Source of the DNA: Neogemmobacter tilapiae
Lineage (GTDB): Bacteria; Pseudomonadota; Alphaproteobacteria; Rhodobacterales; Rhodobacteraceae
Reading direction: 5' to 3'
Length of the DNA: 64,000 nt
Assembly: GCF_014652215.1 (NCBI RefSeq)
Contig: NZ_BMYJ01000001.1
Span: 496,001 to 560,000, forward strand
Shown: one piece after another, positions 55,815-64,000 of the stretch
How the letters are laid out: each line of letters opens with the position of its first letter
How positions within the stretch are numbered: position 1 is the stretch's first letter
The notes under the pieces: generated by a model
The model's database searches: none
The model's input: only the letters and a program-made list of their open reading frames with translations
What the model was told of the DNA's origin: nothing
Translations under genes and position numbers: made by a program

Positions 55815-56501
55815 ATGCCCGCCCACAGCCCCATCATTGCCGTCCTAACAGGCGATCTTGTCCTCTCGCGCAAGGCCGGAACCGCTGCGACAGAACTTGC
55901 GATGCAAGCCTTGGCGCAATCCGCGCGCGATCTGTCCGACATCGCGGATGCAGACACCCGTTTCACCCGATTTCGCGGCGATGGTTGGCAGTTGGTTCTA
56001 GGCCGCCCCGGATGGGCCTTACGGGCCTGTCTGATCCTTCTCGCCGATTTGCGCGCCTCAGGGGCTGGCATCGAAACGCGGATCTCGGTCGGAATTGGGC
56101 GCCATGACAGTCTTGGAACAAAAGATCTTTCCGACGCATCCGGCCCCGCATTCTTTGTAGCCGGTGAGAATTTGGAAAGAATTTCAAAGTATCGACGTCT
56201 GATGCTGGCAGAGACACAGACCAAAGACGAAACCGGCAAAAATCTTAGAAAAGCGATCTTTGACCTTGTCGACGGGCAAACCTCGCAATGGACAAAAGCC
56301 CAGGCAGAAGCGGTGGCCATCTGGTTGCGGCAAGGACAAATGACCGACGCACGCCATGAGCCGACAACCCAAAAGGACATTGCCAAGCAGATTGGCATCA
56401 CCAGACAAGCGGCGCAAACTCGCTTGGCCGGGGCAAAAAGCTGGACTTTTGAATCCGCTCTTACATGCTTTGAACATCTCGACTGGGAAGCGACATCATG
56501 A
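55815..56501 (+). CDS. SatD-family protein: nucleotide-cyclase-like N-terminus, HTH C-terminus
   Basis: 228 residues. The N-terminal domain resembles a class III nucleotidyl cyclase: IIAVLTGDLVLSR (Asp14, metal position), FTRFRGDGWQLVL (Asp56), TRISVGIGRHDS and SGPAFFVAGENLERI (the position where cyclases have GxxVNxAxRL). The C-terminal segment (about 185-212, QKDIAKQIGITRQAAQTRLA) is a helix-turn-helix. I recall the family as SatD, named after a streptococcal acid-tolerance locus. It overlaps the DUF3307 gene by ATGA and is preceded by nested hairpins. Catalytic activity is not certain. Confidence 0.75.
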   Translation: MPAHSPIIAVLTGDLVLSRKAGTAATELAMQALAQSARDLSDIADADTRFTRFRGDGWQLVLGRPGWALRACLILLADLRASGAGIETRISVGIGRHDSLGTKDLSDASGPAFFVAGENLERISKYRRLMLAETQTKDETGKNLRKAIFDLVDGQTSQWTKAQAEAVAIWLRQGQMTDARHEPTTQKDIAKQIGITRQAAQTRLAGAKSWTFESALTCFEHLDWEATS

Positions 56502-57256
56502 TCGAAACCTTCGCCGTCCTCCTTTTCGCCCATGTCCTTGCCGATTTCGCTTTTCAGACCAATTGGATGGTCGCCCACAAACGCCATCCCCTCACCCTCG
56601 CCCTGCATGGCGCCATCGTCTGGGCCACCGCCGCCTTGGCCTTGGGCAGCCTTCACCCCGCCCTGCTCCTATTGGCTCTCCTCCACATCGCCATCGACGC
56701 GGCCAAGGCCTATGCCCCGTGGAAGGGTCTCGCCCCCTTTCTCACCGACCAAGCCCTGCATCTGGCAACCCTCGTCGCCCTCACCCTCTATCTTCCAACC
56801 CTCTGGGCCACCGGCCTTTGGGCCGCCCCCGGCCCCGAGGGCTGGGTTCTGAACGGCGAAAGCCCCCTCACCGCCACCACCCTGCCCCCCATCATGACCC
56901 TGATCGCCGGGTTCCTGCTGGCCACCCGCGCCGGCGGCTTTGTCATCGGCCTTTACATGGCCCGCTGGCAGAACGACTGGCCCGAAGGCCTGCCGGGCGG
57001 TGGCCGCGCCATTGGTCATCTGGAACGTGCGATGATCTTCCTGCTGATCCTCACAGGTCAGGCGGGCGGCATCGGTTTCCTCATCGCCGCCAAATCCGTG
57101 CTGCGCTTTGGGGCCGTCAGCGATGACCGCAAGTTCAGCGAATATGTCATCATGGGCACGCTCGCCTCGTTCGGCTGGGCGATTGCGGTGGCGGGGGGCA
57201 CGGTTTGGTTGTTGGCAGCCCTCCCCCCCTTGGGCCTGCCCGACCTTTCCCCCTGA
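56498..57256 (+). CDS. DUF3307 multi-span membrane protein
   Basis: 252 residues, about seven hydrophobic helices (AVLLFAHVLADFAFQTNWMV, AAPG loop, IMTLIAGFLLATRAGGFVIG, LERAMIFLLILTGQAGGIGF, MGTLASFGWAIAVAGGTVWL). The HADFxxQ-like motif near the N-terminus (LADFAFQTNWMVAHKR, with HGAIVW and HIAIDAAK) is typical of the family. It starts inside the SatD stop (ATGA overlap), a strong sign of coupled function. Confidence 0.85.
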   Translation: MIETFAVLLFAHVLADFAFQTNWMVAHKRHPLTLALHGAIVWATAALALGSLHPALLLLALLHIAIDAAKAYAPWKGLAPFLTDQALHLATLVALTLYLPTLWATGLWAAPGPEGWVLNGESPLTATTLPPIMTLIAGFLLATRAGGFVIGLYMARWQNDWPEGLPGGGRAIGHLERAMIFLLILTGQAGGIGFLIAAKSVLRFGAVSDDRKFSEYVIMGTLASFGWAIAVAGGTVWLLAALPPLGLPDLSP

Positions 57257-57416
57257 ACATCAATGCCACCGCCCGCCAGAACCGCGCGCGGCGCAAAAGC
57301 GCCCGCCGCCGCCGCAGGCTGGCCCGAACACGCCGCACACGCGCCATCTCGGCCTCAAAAGAACTGTGGGGCATCGCATCCTCATGCGAACGCAGGGGCG
57401 GAATGACCATCATCAT
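57150..57416 (-). CDS. Small Arg-rich protein of unknown function
   Basis: 88 residues from an ATG at 57416 with AAGGA seven bases upstream, divergent from the LysR gene. The middle is very basic (RVRRVRASLRRRRALLRRAR) and the C-terminal 35 residues overlap the end of the DUF3307 gene in antisense. The good ribosome site favours a real gene; the low-complexity tail argues for caution. Confidence 0.45.
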   Translation of the reverse strand: MMMVIPPLRSHEDAMPHSSFEAEMARVRRVRASLRRRRALLRRARFWRAVALMFRGKGRAGPRGGGLPTTKPCPPPPQSPSRTRRACP

Positions 57417-57507
57417 GGACTTATCCTTTCATTTCTGAAAACATGATCTGAAATACAGCTAAAAATTCGCACCCCATACGGCCAACATCGGAAATCACCT
57501 TTCACAA

Positions 57508-58335
57508 ATGCAAGGCAACATCAGCCTCGACGACCTGTCCCTCTTCCTTGCCGTGGCCTCCTCCGGCGGGCTGTCCGGCGCTGTCGCCAGCACAGGCACC
57601 TCGGCCCCCACCCTGTCGCGCCGCATGGCGGAACTGGAACGCGCCACCGGACAACATCTGTTTGAACGCGGTCGCAACGGCTATGCCCTGACCGCGCGGG
57701 GCCGCGAGTTGCTGGCCGAGGCCAGCGCCCTGCGCCCACTGCAACAGCGCATCGCCCAATGGGCCAGCGGCCCCGGCACCACCCCCCGCGTCCGCATCAC
57801 CGCAGGCAGTTGGACGGCCCGCCTCATCGCCCGCAACATCGGGCGCTATTGGCAACCCGGTGCGCCTTGGGTGCCCGAATTCATCAGCGCCAACGCCAAT
57901 CTTGATCTGGCCCGGCGTGAGGCGGATATCGGCATCCGCGCCCGCCGCCCCGAACAACCTTGGCTCGCCGCACAAAAGGCGCAGGATGTGCGCTATGCCG
58001 TCTATGGGCTGGCCAGCGCACCCAAGGGCTTTATCGCGCTGGACGCCCAAGCCCTGACCCCCGCCGAACGCTGGATCCGCGAACATCACGCCGCCCAGAT
58101 CATCACCACCGTCAACACCGAACGTGTCGCATTGGACCTTGCCCGTGCTGGCATGGGCCGGATCGTCCTGCCCACCTTTGCGGGCGATGACGGCACCGGG
58201 CTGCAACGCCTGTCGGACGACATCCCCGAAATCGCGCATGAGGCTTGGCTCGTCAGCCATCACGAGGCACGGCACGACCCGCCGATCCGCCGCGCCCTGG
58301 CCGCCCTGATCCGGCTTTTGCGCGGGGCCACTTGA
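57508..58335 (+). CDS. LysR-family transcriptional regulator
   Basis: 275 residues. N-terminal HTH (residues about 5-63: LDDLSLFLAVASSGGLSGAV, SAPTLSRRMAELERATGQHL, FERGRNGYALTARGRELLAE) and a short effector domain (EADIGIRARRPEQPW). Target unknown. No ribosome site of note; the region before it holds the divergent start of a small basic ORF. Confidence 0.88.
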   Translation: MQGNISLDDLSLFLAVASSGGLSGAVASTGTSAPTLSRRMAELERATGQHLFERGRNGYALTARGRELLAEASALRPLQQRIAQWASGPGTTPRVRITAGSWTARLIARNIGRYWQPGAPWVPEFISANANLDLARREADIGIRARRPEQPWLAAQKAQDVRYAVYGLASAPKGFIALDAQALTPAERWIREHHAAQIITTVNTERVALDLARAGMGRIVLPTFAGDDGTGLQRLSDDIPEIAHEAWLVSHHEARHDPPIRRALAALIRLLRGAT

Positions 58336-58383
58336 TGCAGGGCGGCCAAGGGATTACCTTGGCCGCATCGAAGGAGAACAGAT

Positions 58384-58734
58384 ATGTTCGGCATTCCCGG
58401 CAAAGCCGCCGTCACAATGACCCCAATGGCCGCAAAACAGATCGCGCGGCTGATGGCGAAACAGGACAGTCAGGGCCTGCGCATCGGCGTGAAAAAGGGC
58501 GGCTGCGCGGGGATGGAATACACGATGGACTATGTCTCCAGCGTGAATCCCTTGGACGAGGTGGTGGAACAAGACGGCGCCCGCGTGATGATCGCACCGA
58601 TGGCGCAGATGTTCCTGATCGGCACGGAAATCGACTACGAAATGGGCATCGTCGAGTCGGGCTTCAAATTCCGCAACCCGAACGTGGCCGAGGCCTGCGG
58701 CTGCGGGGAATCGATCAAGTTCAAGGATCAGTAG
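58384..58734 (+). CDS. HesB/IscA-type iron-sulfur carrier protein
   Basis: 116 residues. Three Cys in GLRIGVKKGGCAGMEYTMDY and NVAEACGCGESIKF, the standard A-type carrier pattern. It inserts Fe-S clusters into target proteins. The DUF59 gene that usually neighbours it is upstream at 55329, with four genes between. Confidence 0.94.
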   Translation: MFGIPGKAAVTMTPMAAKQIARLMAKQDSQGLRIGVKKGGCAGMEYTMDYVSSVNPLDEVVEQDGARVMIAPMAQMFLIGTEIDYEMGIVESGFKFRNPNVAEACGCGESIKFKDQ

Positions 58735-58815
58735 GGTGGGTGAAACCCACCGATCCATTCAAAATCTTGAATAAGATATCAAAACCATCCACTTACACGC
58801 CATTTCACGCGTGAA
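58731..58815 (+). repeat. Dispersed intergenic element, family B
   Basis: Opens GTAGGGTGGGT with the perfect hairpin GGTGGGT-GAA-ACCCACC (58735-58751), continues CCATTCAAAATC, an AT-rich part and CTTACACGCC, and ends in TTTCACGCGTGAAA (58802-58815). Same modules as 7150-7249. The hairpin may serve as terminator of the HesB gene. Confidence 0.75.
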
Positions 58816-58912
58816 ATCCGCCCACGCGCCCCAACCCACTGGCGCACCGACCCAGCAGGCGGTATCTCTCAAAAGAACCCATATTTGGCCCGGATTCGGG
58901 AGGAGATCAGAC
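58816..58912. other. Leader of tpiA
   Basis: About 100 bp. Contains GGGAGGAG as the tpiA ribosome site. Nothing else recognised. Confidence 0.4.
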
Positions 58913-59650
58913 ATGCGCAAGCTGGCGGCGGGAAACTGGAAGATGAACGGGCTGGCAGCCGATCTGGCCGAGCTGAAAGCCCTGGCCGAGGTTCCGGCCT
59001 CCTGTGAGGTGCTGATCTGCCCCCCCACCCCCCTGATCGCGCAGGCAAACTGGCAGATGCAGGGCAAACCGGTGATGATCGGCGGGCAGGATTGCCACGC
59101 GAACGCCAAGGGGGCGCATACGGGCGATGTTTCGGCGGCGATGCTGAAGGATGCCGGGGCAGGCCATGTCATTCTGGGCCATTCGGAACGCCGGGCGGAT
59201 CACGGCGAGACGGATGCCTTGGTCGCCGCGAAAACCCAGGCCGCCTGGGCCGCCGGTCTGGTCGCCATCGTCTGCGTGGGGGAAACCGAGGCGCAGCGGG
59301 ATGCAGGCCAGACCCTCGACGTGGTGGCGACCCAGCTTGCCGGCTCAGTCCCGGATGGGGCGACCGCGGCCAACCTCGTGATCGCCTATGAACCCGTCTG
59401 GGCCATCGGAACAGGCCGCACGCCGACCTTGGCCGAGATTGCGGAAGTCCACGCCTTCATGCGGGCACGGCTGACCGAACGGCTGGGGGCCGAGGCGGCG
59501 GGCGTGCGGCTGCTCTACGGCGGCTCGGTGAAGCCGTCGAATGCGGTGGAAATCTTTGCCCTGGCGAATGTGGACGGGGCCTTGGTCGGCGGGGCGAGCC
59601 TGAAGGCCGCCGATTTCGGGGCCATTGTCACCGCCCTGTCTGCCGCGTGA
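58913..59650 (+). CDS. tpiA: Triosephosphate isomerase
   Basis: 245 residues. Catalytic Lys in NWKMNG, His in [11 protein letters not shown], Glu in [17 protein letters not shown], and the phosphate loop [10 protein letters not shown]. The start [12 protein letters not shown] is preceded by GGGAGGAG; an in-frame ATG at 58811 lies upstream without family match. Confidence 0.97.
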   Translation: MRKLAAGNWKMNGLAADLAELKALAEVPASCEVLICPPTPLIAQANWQMQGKPVMIGGQDCHANAKGAHTGDVSAAMLKDAGAGHVILGHSERRADHGETDALVAAKTQAAWAAGLVAIVCVGETEAQRDAGQTLDVVATQLAGSVPDGATAANLVIAYEPVWAIGTGRTPTLAEIAEVHAFMRARLTERLGAEAAGVRLLYGGSVKPSNAVEIFALANVDGALVGGASLKAADFGAIVTALSAA

Positions 59651-59706
59651 CATTTCAGGTCGGGAACCGGCAAACGCGCCGCTTCCCGACCTGCTAGACG
59701 ACCATC

Positions 59707-60627
59707 ATGACAACCCTCATCGCCCCCGCCCGCCAAAGCCTGCTTTGGGCCAACCTTGTTTGTGCCCTGTCGATGATCATCTGGGCGGCGGGGCTTCCTG
59801 CTGCCGATCTGGTCATTCCAATCATCCCACCCTTTGCCCTGACGGCCCTGCGCTGCGGCTTGGCGGGGCTGGTTCTGCTGGCCGTCTGGGCGGCATTTGA
59901 GGGGATCACCCCCATCCGCCGCGCCGATTGGGGCAAGGGCATCGCGGTGGGCAGCCTTGGCATCGGCCTCGCCGCCGTCTGTCTGGTGGTGGGCCAAGCC
60001 TATACCGACCCGGTGACGGTGGGGATCATCACGGCCAGCATGCCGCTGATCGGCATGGGGCTGGAGGTCGCGCTGGACGGGCGGCGGATCACGCGGCCCT
60101 TGATCATCGGCATGGCGCTGTCGCTGGTCGGCGGCATGGTCGCGCTGGCGCATGGAAAATTCACGCTGGATCTGGGGCTGGGGGCGCTGGCGACCTTTGG
60201 TTCCTGCCTGTTCTACACTTGGGGGTCGCGGGCGACCGTCACCGCCTTTCCGGCGCTCACCGACCTTGGCCGCACCACGATCACCATCTGCGGCGGGGCC
60301 ATTGCCGCCGCCGTCGCCGCCGTTCTGGCACAGGCGACGGGGTTCAGCCCGGCGGTGGACTGGTCGCTGATGGGCTTGCGCGAATGGGGGGCCTTGGCCG
60401 TGTTCAGCCTGCTGTCGCTGGCCTTGATGCAGGTGCTTTGGATCATCTCGGTCGCGCGCATCGGCATCGGGGCCTCCAGCCTGCATATGAACGCGGTGCC
60501 CTTCTATGTCATGGCCATCTTCTTTTTGATGGGCGGGGCCTGGAGCAACTTGCAACTGGGCGGGGCCGCTTTGGTCGTGCTGGGGGTGATGATCGCCCAA
60601 GGCTTTATCGGGGGAAAACGCGCATGA
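59707..60627 (+). CDS. EamA-family transporter
   Basis: 306 residues, ten membrane helices in two EamA halves (LVCALSMIIWAAGLPAADLV, MQVLWIISVARIGIGASSLH). The stop overlaps the P450 start by ATGA, so it may export or import the P450 substrate or product. Confidence 0.9.
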   Translation: MTTLIAPARQSLLWANLVCALSMIIWAAGLPAADLVIPIIPPFALTALRCGLAGLVLLAVWAAFEGITPIRRADWGKGIAVGSLGIGLAAVCLVVGQAYTDPVTVGIITASMPLIGMGLEVALDGRRITRPLIIGMALSLVGGMVALAHGKFTLDLGLGALATFGSCLFYTWGSRATVTAFPALTDLGRTTITICGGAIAAAVAAVLAQATGFSPAVDWSLMGLREWGALAVFSLLSLALMQVLWIISVARIGIGASSLHMNAVPFYVMAIFFLMGGAWSNLQLGGAALVVLGVMIAQGFIGGKRA

Positions 60628-61805
60628 TACATCTGGACCAATCGCCGAAAGATGCGGCTTTCGTGCAGAACCCCTATCCTTTCTATGACCGGGCGCGGGC
60701 GGGTGGGTCGTTCTTTTTCTGGAACGACTACAAGATGGTCTGCACAGGCAGCGCCACCGTCACCAACGCCATCTTCCGTGATCGCCGTTTTGGCCGCGAG
60801 GTTCCGCCAGAAATCGCCCAGCCCATCCCCGCGCATCTGGCGCCTTTTTACGCGGTCGAGGCGCATTCGATGCTGGAGCTGGAACCGCCGCGCCACACGC
60901 GCCTGCGGGGGCTTGTGCTGCGGGCTTTTACCAGCCGCCGGATTGCTGAACTGGCCCCGGAAATCACGCAACTGACGCAGGATCTGATCGACCGCCTGCC
61001 GTCCGGCGAGTTTGATCTGCTGACGCATTTCGGGCAACCCCTGCCCGTGACCATCATCGCCCGCCTTCTGGGCGTGCCGGAAGAGATGGGGCCGGACCTG
61101 CTGCGCTGGTCCAACGCGATGGTCGGCATGTATCAGGCGGGGCGCACGCCCGCGATGGAACAGGCGGCGGTGCAGGCCAGCACTGATTTTGTGGCCTTCA
61201 TGCGGCGCTATGTCGAAGAACGCCGTGCGAAACCGGCGGATGATCTGATCACCAGCCTGATCGCGGCGGAAGCCGAGGGCGAGCGGCTTTCCACGGATGA
61301 GCTGATCACCACCTGCATTCTGCTTTTGAACGCGGGGCATGAGGCAACGGTGCATTCCATCGGTAATGGCGTGAAGACCTTGCTGGAAACCGGGCATGGC
61401 GCGGCGGATCTGACGCCGGACCGGGTCGATGGCACGGTCGAGGAAATCCTGCGCTATGATCCGCCTTTGCATATGTTCACCCGCTGGGCCTATGAAACCA
61501 TCGAGATCGCAGGCCATACATTCCAGCGCGGTGATCAGGTGGCCCTGCTGCTGGGGGCGGCGAACCGCGACCCTTCGCAATGGGATCGGCCCAATGATTT
61601 CATCACCGACCGCCCGGTTAAGGTTCATACCAGCTTTGGCGGCGGCCTGCATTTCTGCGTCGGCGCACCGCTGGCGCGGCTGGAATTGCAGATCGCGCTG
61701 CCCATCCTGTTTGACCGCCTGCCCGGCCTGCATCTGGCTGCGGCGCCGGAATACAATGATGTGTATCATTTCCACGGATTGAAGGGGCTGAGAGTCAGCC
61801 GATAA
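60624..61805 (+). CDS. Cytochrome P450
   Basis: 393 residues, a soluble bacterial P450. I-helix LLLNAGHEATVHS (AGHEAT at 237-242), ExxR at E274-R277, and heme-binding FGGGLHFCVGAPLARLE with Cys345. The distant alcohol-type motif has His-Glu in place of the usual acidic pair. Redox partners and substrate are not encoded nearby. The upstream open frame to 59928 is the EamA gene in another frame. Confidence 0.95.
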   Translation: MIHLDQSPKDAAFVQNPYPFYDRARAGGSFFFWNDYKMVCTGSATVTNAIFRDRRFGREVPPEIAQPIPAHLAPFYAVEAHSMLELEPPRHTRLRGLVLRAFTSRRIAELAPEITQLTQDLIDRLPSGEFDLLTHFGQPLPVTIIARLLGVPEEMGPDLLRWSNAMVGMYQAGRTPAMEQAAVQASTDFVAFMRRYVEERRAKPADDLITSLIAAEAEGERLSTDELITTCILLLNAGHEATVHSIGNGVKTLLETGHGAADLTPDRVDGTVEEILRYDPPLHMFTRWAYETIEIAGHTFQRGDQVALLLGAANRDPSQWDRPNDFITDRPVKVHTSFGGGLHFCVGAPLARLELQIALPILFDRLPGLHLAAAPEYNDVYHFHGLKGLRVSR

Positions 61806-61854
61806 CTCTGCTGTCGCATGATGCGCCCAAACCCGACGCATTGACCTTAAACAT

Positions 61855-61880
61855 CAAGGGCGCGATTGCCGCGCCCTTGG
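61855..61880. terminator. Bidirectional terminator after the P450
   Basis: Stem CAAGGGCGCG / CGCGCCCTTGG around GATTGC. Serves the plus-strand P450 gene and, in the other direction, the small secreted gene. Confidence 0.7.
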
Positions 61881-61929
61881 GATTGTCGATAGAGCTCTAG
61901 CGATGCGCCAAGGGACCGCACAGAAAACC

Positions 61930-62316
61930 TTACTGCTCCTTGACCTTGCAAGTCCCGCGGCCTTCAAAGTGGCCAGTATAGCCTGCCCCGGGGGTCGCCC
62001 GCACGGTAAATTTACCATCCGCCGGGAAGAAGGATGCGCGATAGCCCATATTTGTCTGATCACCGCGAATTTTCACCTGAACAGACCATTTAAAGACAAT
62101 CTTCTTGGAACTCTCTTCGTATTTACCGGCAATGGGTTCGCCGACGAATGTGTGAATCACCGGGTCATAGACGGTGACCGCTGTTGTATTGGCTTCGTAG
62201 CCAAAGATGTAGGGGCTGTTGACCCAACTGTCTTCGGCGGTGGTACATTCCAGAACTTTGGCGCTGGCATTGCCCGCCAAAAACATCATTCCCAAAAACC
62301 AGACAAGTTTCTTCAT
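61930..62316 (-). CDS. Small secreted two-Cys protein, paralog 1
   Basis: 128 residues. Signal peptide (MKKLVWFLGMMFLAGNASA). Mature part LECTTAEDSWVNSPYIFGYE, then MGYRASFFPADGKFTVRATP, ending HFEGRGTCKVKEQ. Shares the plan LEC ... (W/F)..... GRGTC with the gene at 62363. Cys residues near both ends could form a disulfide. Confidence 0.7.
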   Translation of the reverse strand: MKKLVWFLGMMFLAGNASAKVLECTTAEDSWVNSPYIFGYEANTTAVTVYDPVIHTFVGEPIAGKYEESSKKIVFKWSVQVKIRGDQTNMGYRASFFPADGKFTVRATPGAGYTGHFEGRGTCKVKEQ

Positions 62317-62362
62317 AGTCTTCTCCTGAGCGGCGCAATGGCCGACGACATTGTTGGTAAAG

Positions 62363-62776
62363 TTATTCGGTTAGGGTGCAAGTCCCTCGCCCCTCTGCGG
62401 GGCCATTGAATCTGTACCGAAAGGGCGTCACGCGGATGATAAAGATATTTTTGCTGCGCAACCAAGTTGCACGGAAGTTGAGATTTGAGCTGGCATCTTC
62501 CAGCATGGCGCCCTCAAGGCTCCAGGTCATTGTTGCACGCGACTTCGTGTATTGGTCAAGATCCGCGACCTTATATATACCATTGAATTTCTTCGAAATT
62601 TCATCCTTTACGACGGCCGCTGCCGCATTACGATTTATCTCAAAACTATAAAAATCCGCCAAAAAACGCGCTGTGCTTTGTCCTTGGATCGACGTTACCT
62701 TACATTCCAGCGTTTGGGCCCGCGCAGGCAGAGCCGATAGAAAAACCACAGAAAGCAGGGCCCCAAAAATTCGCAC
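62363..62776 (-). CDS. Small secreted two-Cys protein, paralog 2
   Basis: 137 residues. Signal peptide (MRIFGALLSVVFLSALPARA). Mature part TLECKVTSIQGQSTARFLAD, LNFRATWLRSKNIFIIRVTP, ending GPAEGRGTCTLTE. Weakly but consistently alike to paralog 1 in layout, suggesting an old duplication. 46 bp upstream of it. Confidence 0.7.
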   Translation of the reverse strand: MRIFGALLSVVFLSALPARAQTLECKVTSIQGQSTARFLADFYSFEINRNAAAAVVKDEISKKFNGIYKVADLDQYTKSRATMTWSLEGAMLEDASSNLNFRATWLRSKNIFIIRVTPFRYRFNGPAEGRGTCTLTE

Positions 62777-62849
62777 AGATCATCTCCAATAGCGTTTACG
62801 ATGATTTGCCGATATCGCGCAAAAAACGCAAGGGCTGAAACGCTGCAGC

Positions 62850-64000
62850 CTATGGCAGATTTTGAGTATGGCCCGACTTTATCCACCGCAAACCCCACCA
62901 CACCAACCCCAAAGTCACCGGCACCAGACCGGCCATGACCCATGTCTGGTCCAGATGCGCCCAATGCGCCAAGGGCTTTGCCAGATAACCCAACAAGCCC
63001 AAGGCGTAGTAGCTGATCGCCACGACCGATAGGCCTTCGACGGTGTGTTGCAGCCGCAGTTGCAGATCAGCCCGATGGTCCATGCTGGCGAGCAGTTTCT
63101 GGTTCTGCGCTTGGCGTTCGACATCCACCCGCGTCCGCAGTAGTTCTGCCGCCCGGGCCGCGCGTTCGGCCATCGCGTTCAGACGCACCTCGGCGGATTT
63201 CACGGTGCGCATGGCGGGGTCATAGCGGCGCATCATAAATTCGCCAAAGCTTTGCCGCCCGGCCACCCGTTCCTCACGCAGCACGGTGATCCTTTGGGCG
63301 ACGATGGCCTGATAGGCGGCGGTCGCACCAAAGCGGAAACCGTGCTGGACGGACAACCGCTCCAATTCAGCCGAGATTTGCAGCAGATCATGCAGGGCGG
63401 ATTCGGCGCCGCCGCTTTCGTCCAGCCGACCCACCAGCGCCGACAGGCGCGGGTCCAGATCGTTCAAGACCCGCGTCAGGTCGCGCACACGCGCCAGACC
63501 CAGCATCGACATGGCGCGGTAGGTTTCAATCTCGCACAGCCTTTGCACGATCCGCCCCACCCGGCGCGGGCCGGTGCCAGGGCGCACAAAGACGGCAAAG
63601 CGCATATAGCCGCCCTCGTCGATGCGGAAATCGCCGGCAATCACGGCGGCCCCATCGACCACCCGCGCCACGGCCAGACTTTCGGCCTGCAACCAACCCT
63701 CCAGCCGCGCCAGCATCGCAGCCTCATCCTCGGGCATCTCCTCCACCCGGATCAGCCCGGCCACAAGCCGTTGCGCGGCACTGCCTGCCAACCAGTCCTT
63801 GGGGAAAACCTCACCCTCCATCGGGTCAAAGGCCTGATCCGGCAGCCCTGGCTGAAAGGCCGCATAGGTCACGAATTCGGTATGGCTTTCCCATTTCAGG
63901 CTGGCGCGCCCGCCCTGTCCCGTATGGTGCATCGCCCCCGGCAAGGCTGCCGCCATCCCCTGTGCAGCCAGCCAGTCATTCAGCAACGCCAGATCAGCCC
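62850..64000 (-). CDS. DUF3422 membrane protein, N-terminus outside window
   Basis: Open from the window edge to a stop at 62850, at least 382 codons. Large charged domain (GQGGRASLKWESHTEFVTYA, MHHTGQ, DFRIDEGGYMRFAVFVRPGT) and two C-terminal membrane helices (LSVVAISYYALGLLGYLAKP and TWVMAGLVPVTLGLVWWGLR). Typical DUF3422 proteins are about 420-440 residues, so only the first part is missing. A TTG at 63986 is in frame but unlikely to be the true start. Function unknown. Confidence 0.85.
   Translation of the reverse strand, partial: ADLALLNDWLAAQGMAAALPGAMHHTGQGGRASLKWESHTEFVTYAAFQPGLPDQAFDPMEGEVFPKDWLAGSAAQRLVAGLIRVEEMPEDEAAMLARLEGWLQAESLAVARVVDGAAVIAGDFRIDEGGYMRFAVFVRPGTGPRRVGRIVQRLCEIETYRAMSMLGLARVRDLTRVLNDLDPRLSALVGRLDESGGAESALHDLLQISAELERLSVQHGFRFGATAAYQAIVAQRITVLREERVAGRQSFGEFMMRRYDPAMRTVKSAEVRLNAMAERAARAAELLRTRVDVERQAQNQKLLASMDHRADLQLRLQHTVEGLSVVAISYYALGLLGYLAKPLAHWAHLDQTWVMAGLVPVTLGLVWWGLRWIKSGHTQNLP

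Noticed and set aside
58802-58815. TTTCACGCGTGAAA as a parS site
   Set aside because: parS needs the core CACGTG; here two extra bases split the half-sites. It is reported instead as part of a dispersed repeat.
59928-60623. Upstream extension of the P450 frame
   Set aside because: It is a low-complexity out-of-frame reading of the EamA gene; the P450 fold starts at 60624 in an ATGA overlap.

Overview
The window is a piece of a high-GC chromosome from a member of the Rhodobacteraceae (Rhodobacterales, Alphaproteobacteria). This rests on a Rhodobacter-type gene transfer agent (GTA) head cluster, DUF59/HesB iron-sulfur genes, a ccmA-B-C-D-G heme export cluster, and repeat elements of a style I associate with this family. 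Genus and species cannot be fixed by reading. No plasmid, integrase, transposase or CRISPR array was seen. One tRNA gene (Leu, anticodon TAG) lies at 23142-23226.

Layout. 1-4419 (minus): GTA head genes gp5 (cut by the window edge), gp4, gp3.5, gp3, gp2, gp1, with a dispersed repeat between gp2 and gp3. 4420-7250: an RTX protein with its own promoter, a gene-poor stretch and a SUMF1-fold lipid-free secreted protein. 7254-17014 (minus): the fatty-acid cluster fabD, fabG, acpP, fabF, mltG, split by two insertions: a large metallopeptidase with a rhodanese-like tail, and a TetR-controlled epimerase/peroxiredoxin operon. 17178-23116: a b561-YceI fusion, a second YceI protein, rpsF-rpsR-rplI, a nucleotidyltransferase-fold gene behind a duplicated operator, and tig. 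23437-27469: a degenerate Hint protein, split NAD(P)HX repair genes, glnB-glnA. 27595-36782: an N-demethylase gene with a broken partial copy flanking a membrane protein gene, a phosphatase/nuclease-fold gene, purB, small secreted proteins, an orphan fliG, an EamA transporter, an acyltransferase and a DUF1223 protein. 37015-48670: aconitase, three paralogous RTX proteins, ccm genes, an aldo/keto reductase and serS. 48836-52174: yajC-secD-secF-DUF498. 52181-52433: a long nested palindrome. 52449-64000: a lytic transglycosylase, a PepSY/cytochrome b/membrane LuxR operon, ssb, sufT, a SatD-DUF3307 pair, a LysR gene, a HesB protein, tpiA, an EamA-P450 pair, two paralogous secreted proteins and a DUF3422 gene cut by the window edge.

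Most of the window is housekeeping. The parts that stand out are the SatD-DUF3307 pair behind nested hairpins, the metallopeptidase-rhodanese fusion inside the fab cluster, the nucleotidyltransferase with two matching operators, the RTX paralog set with shared tails, the duplication flanking a membrane gene, and three families of intergenic repeat. All functional statements come from reading the sequence and from recall of protein families; no database search was run.
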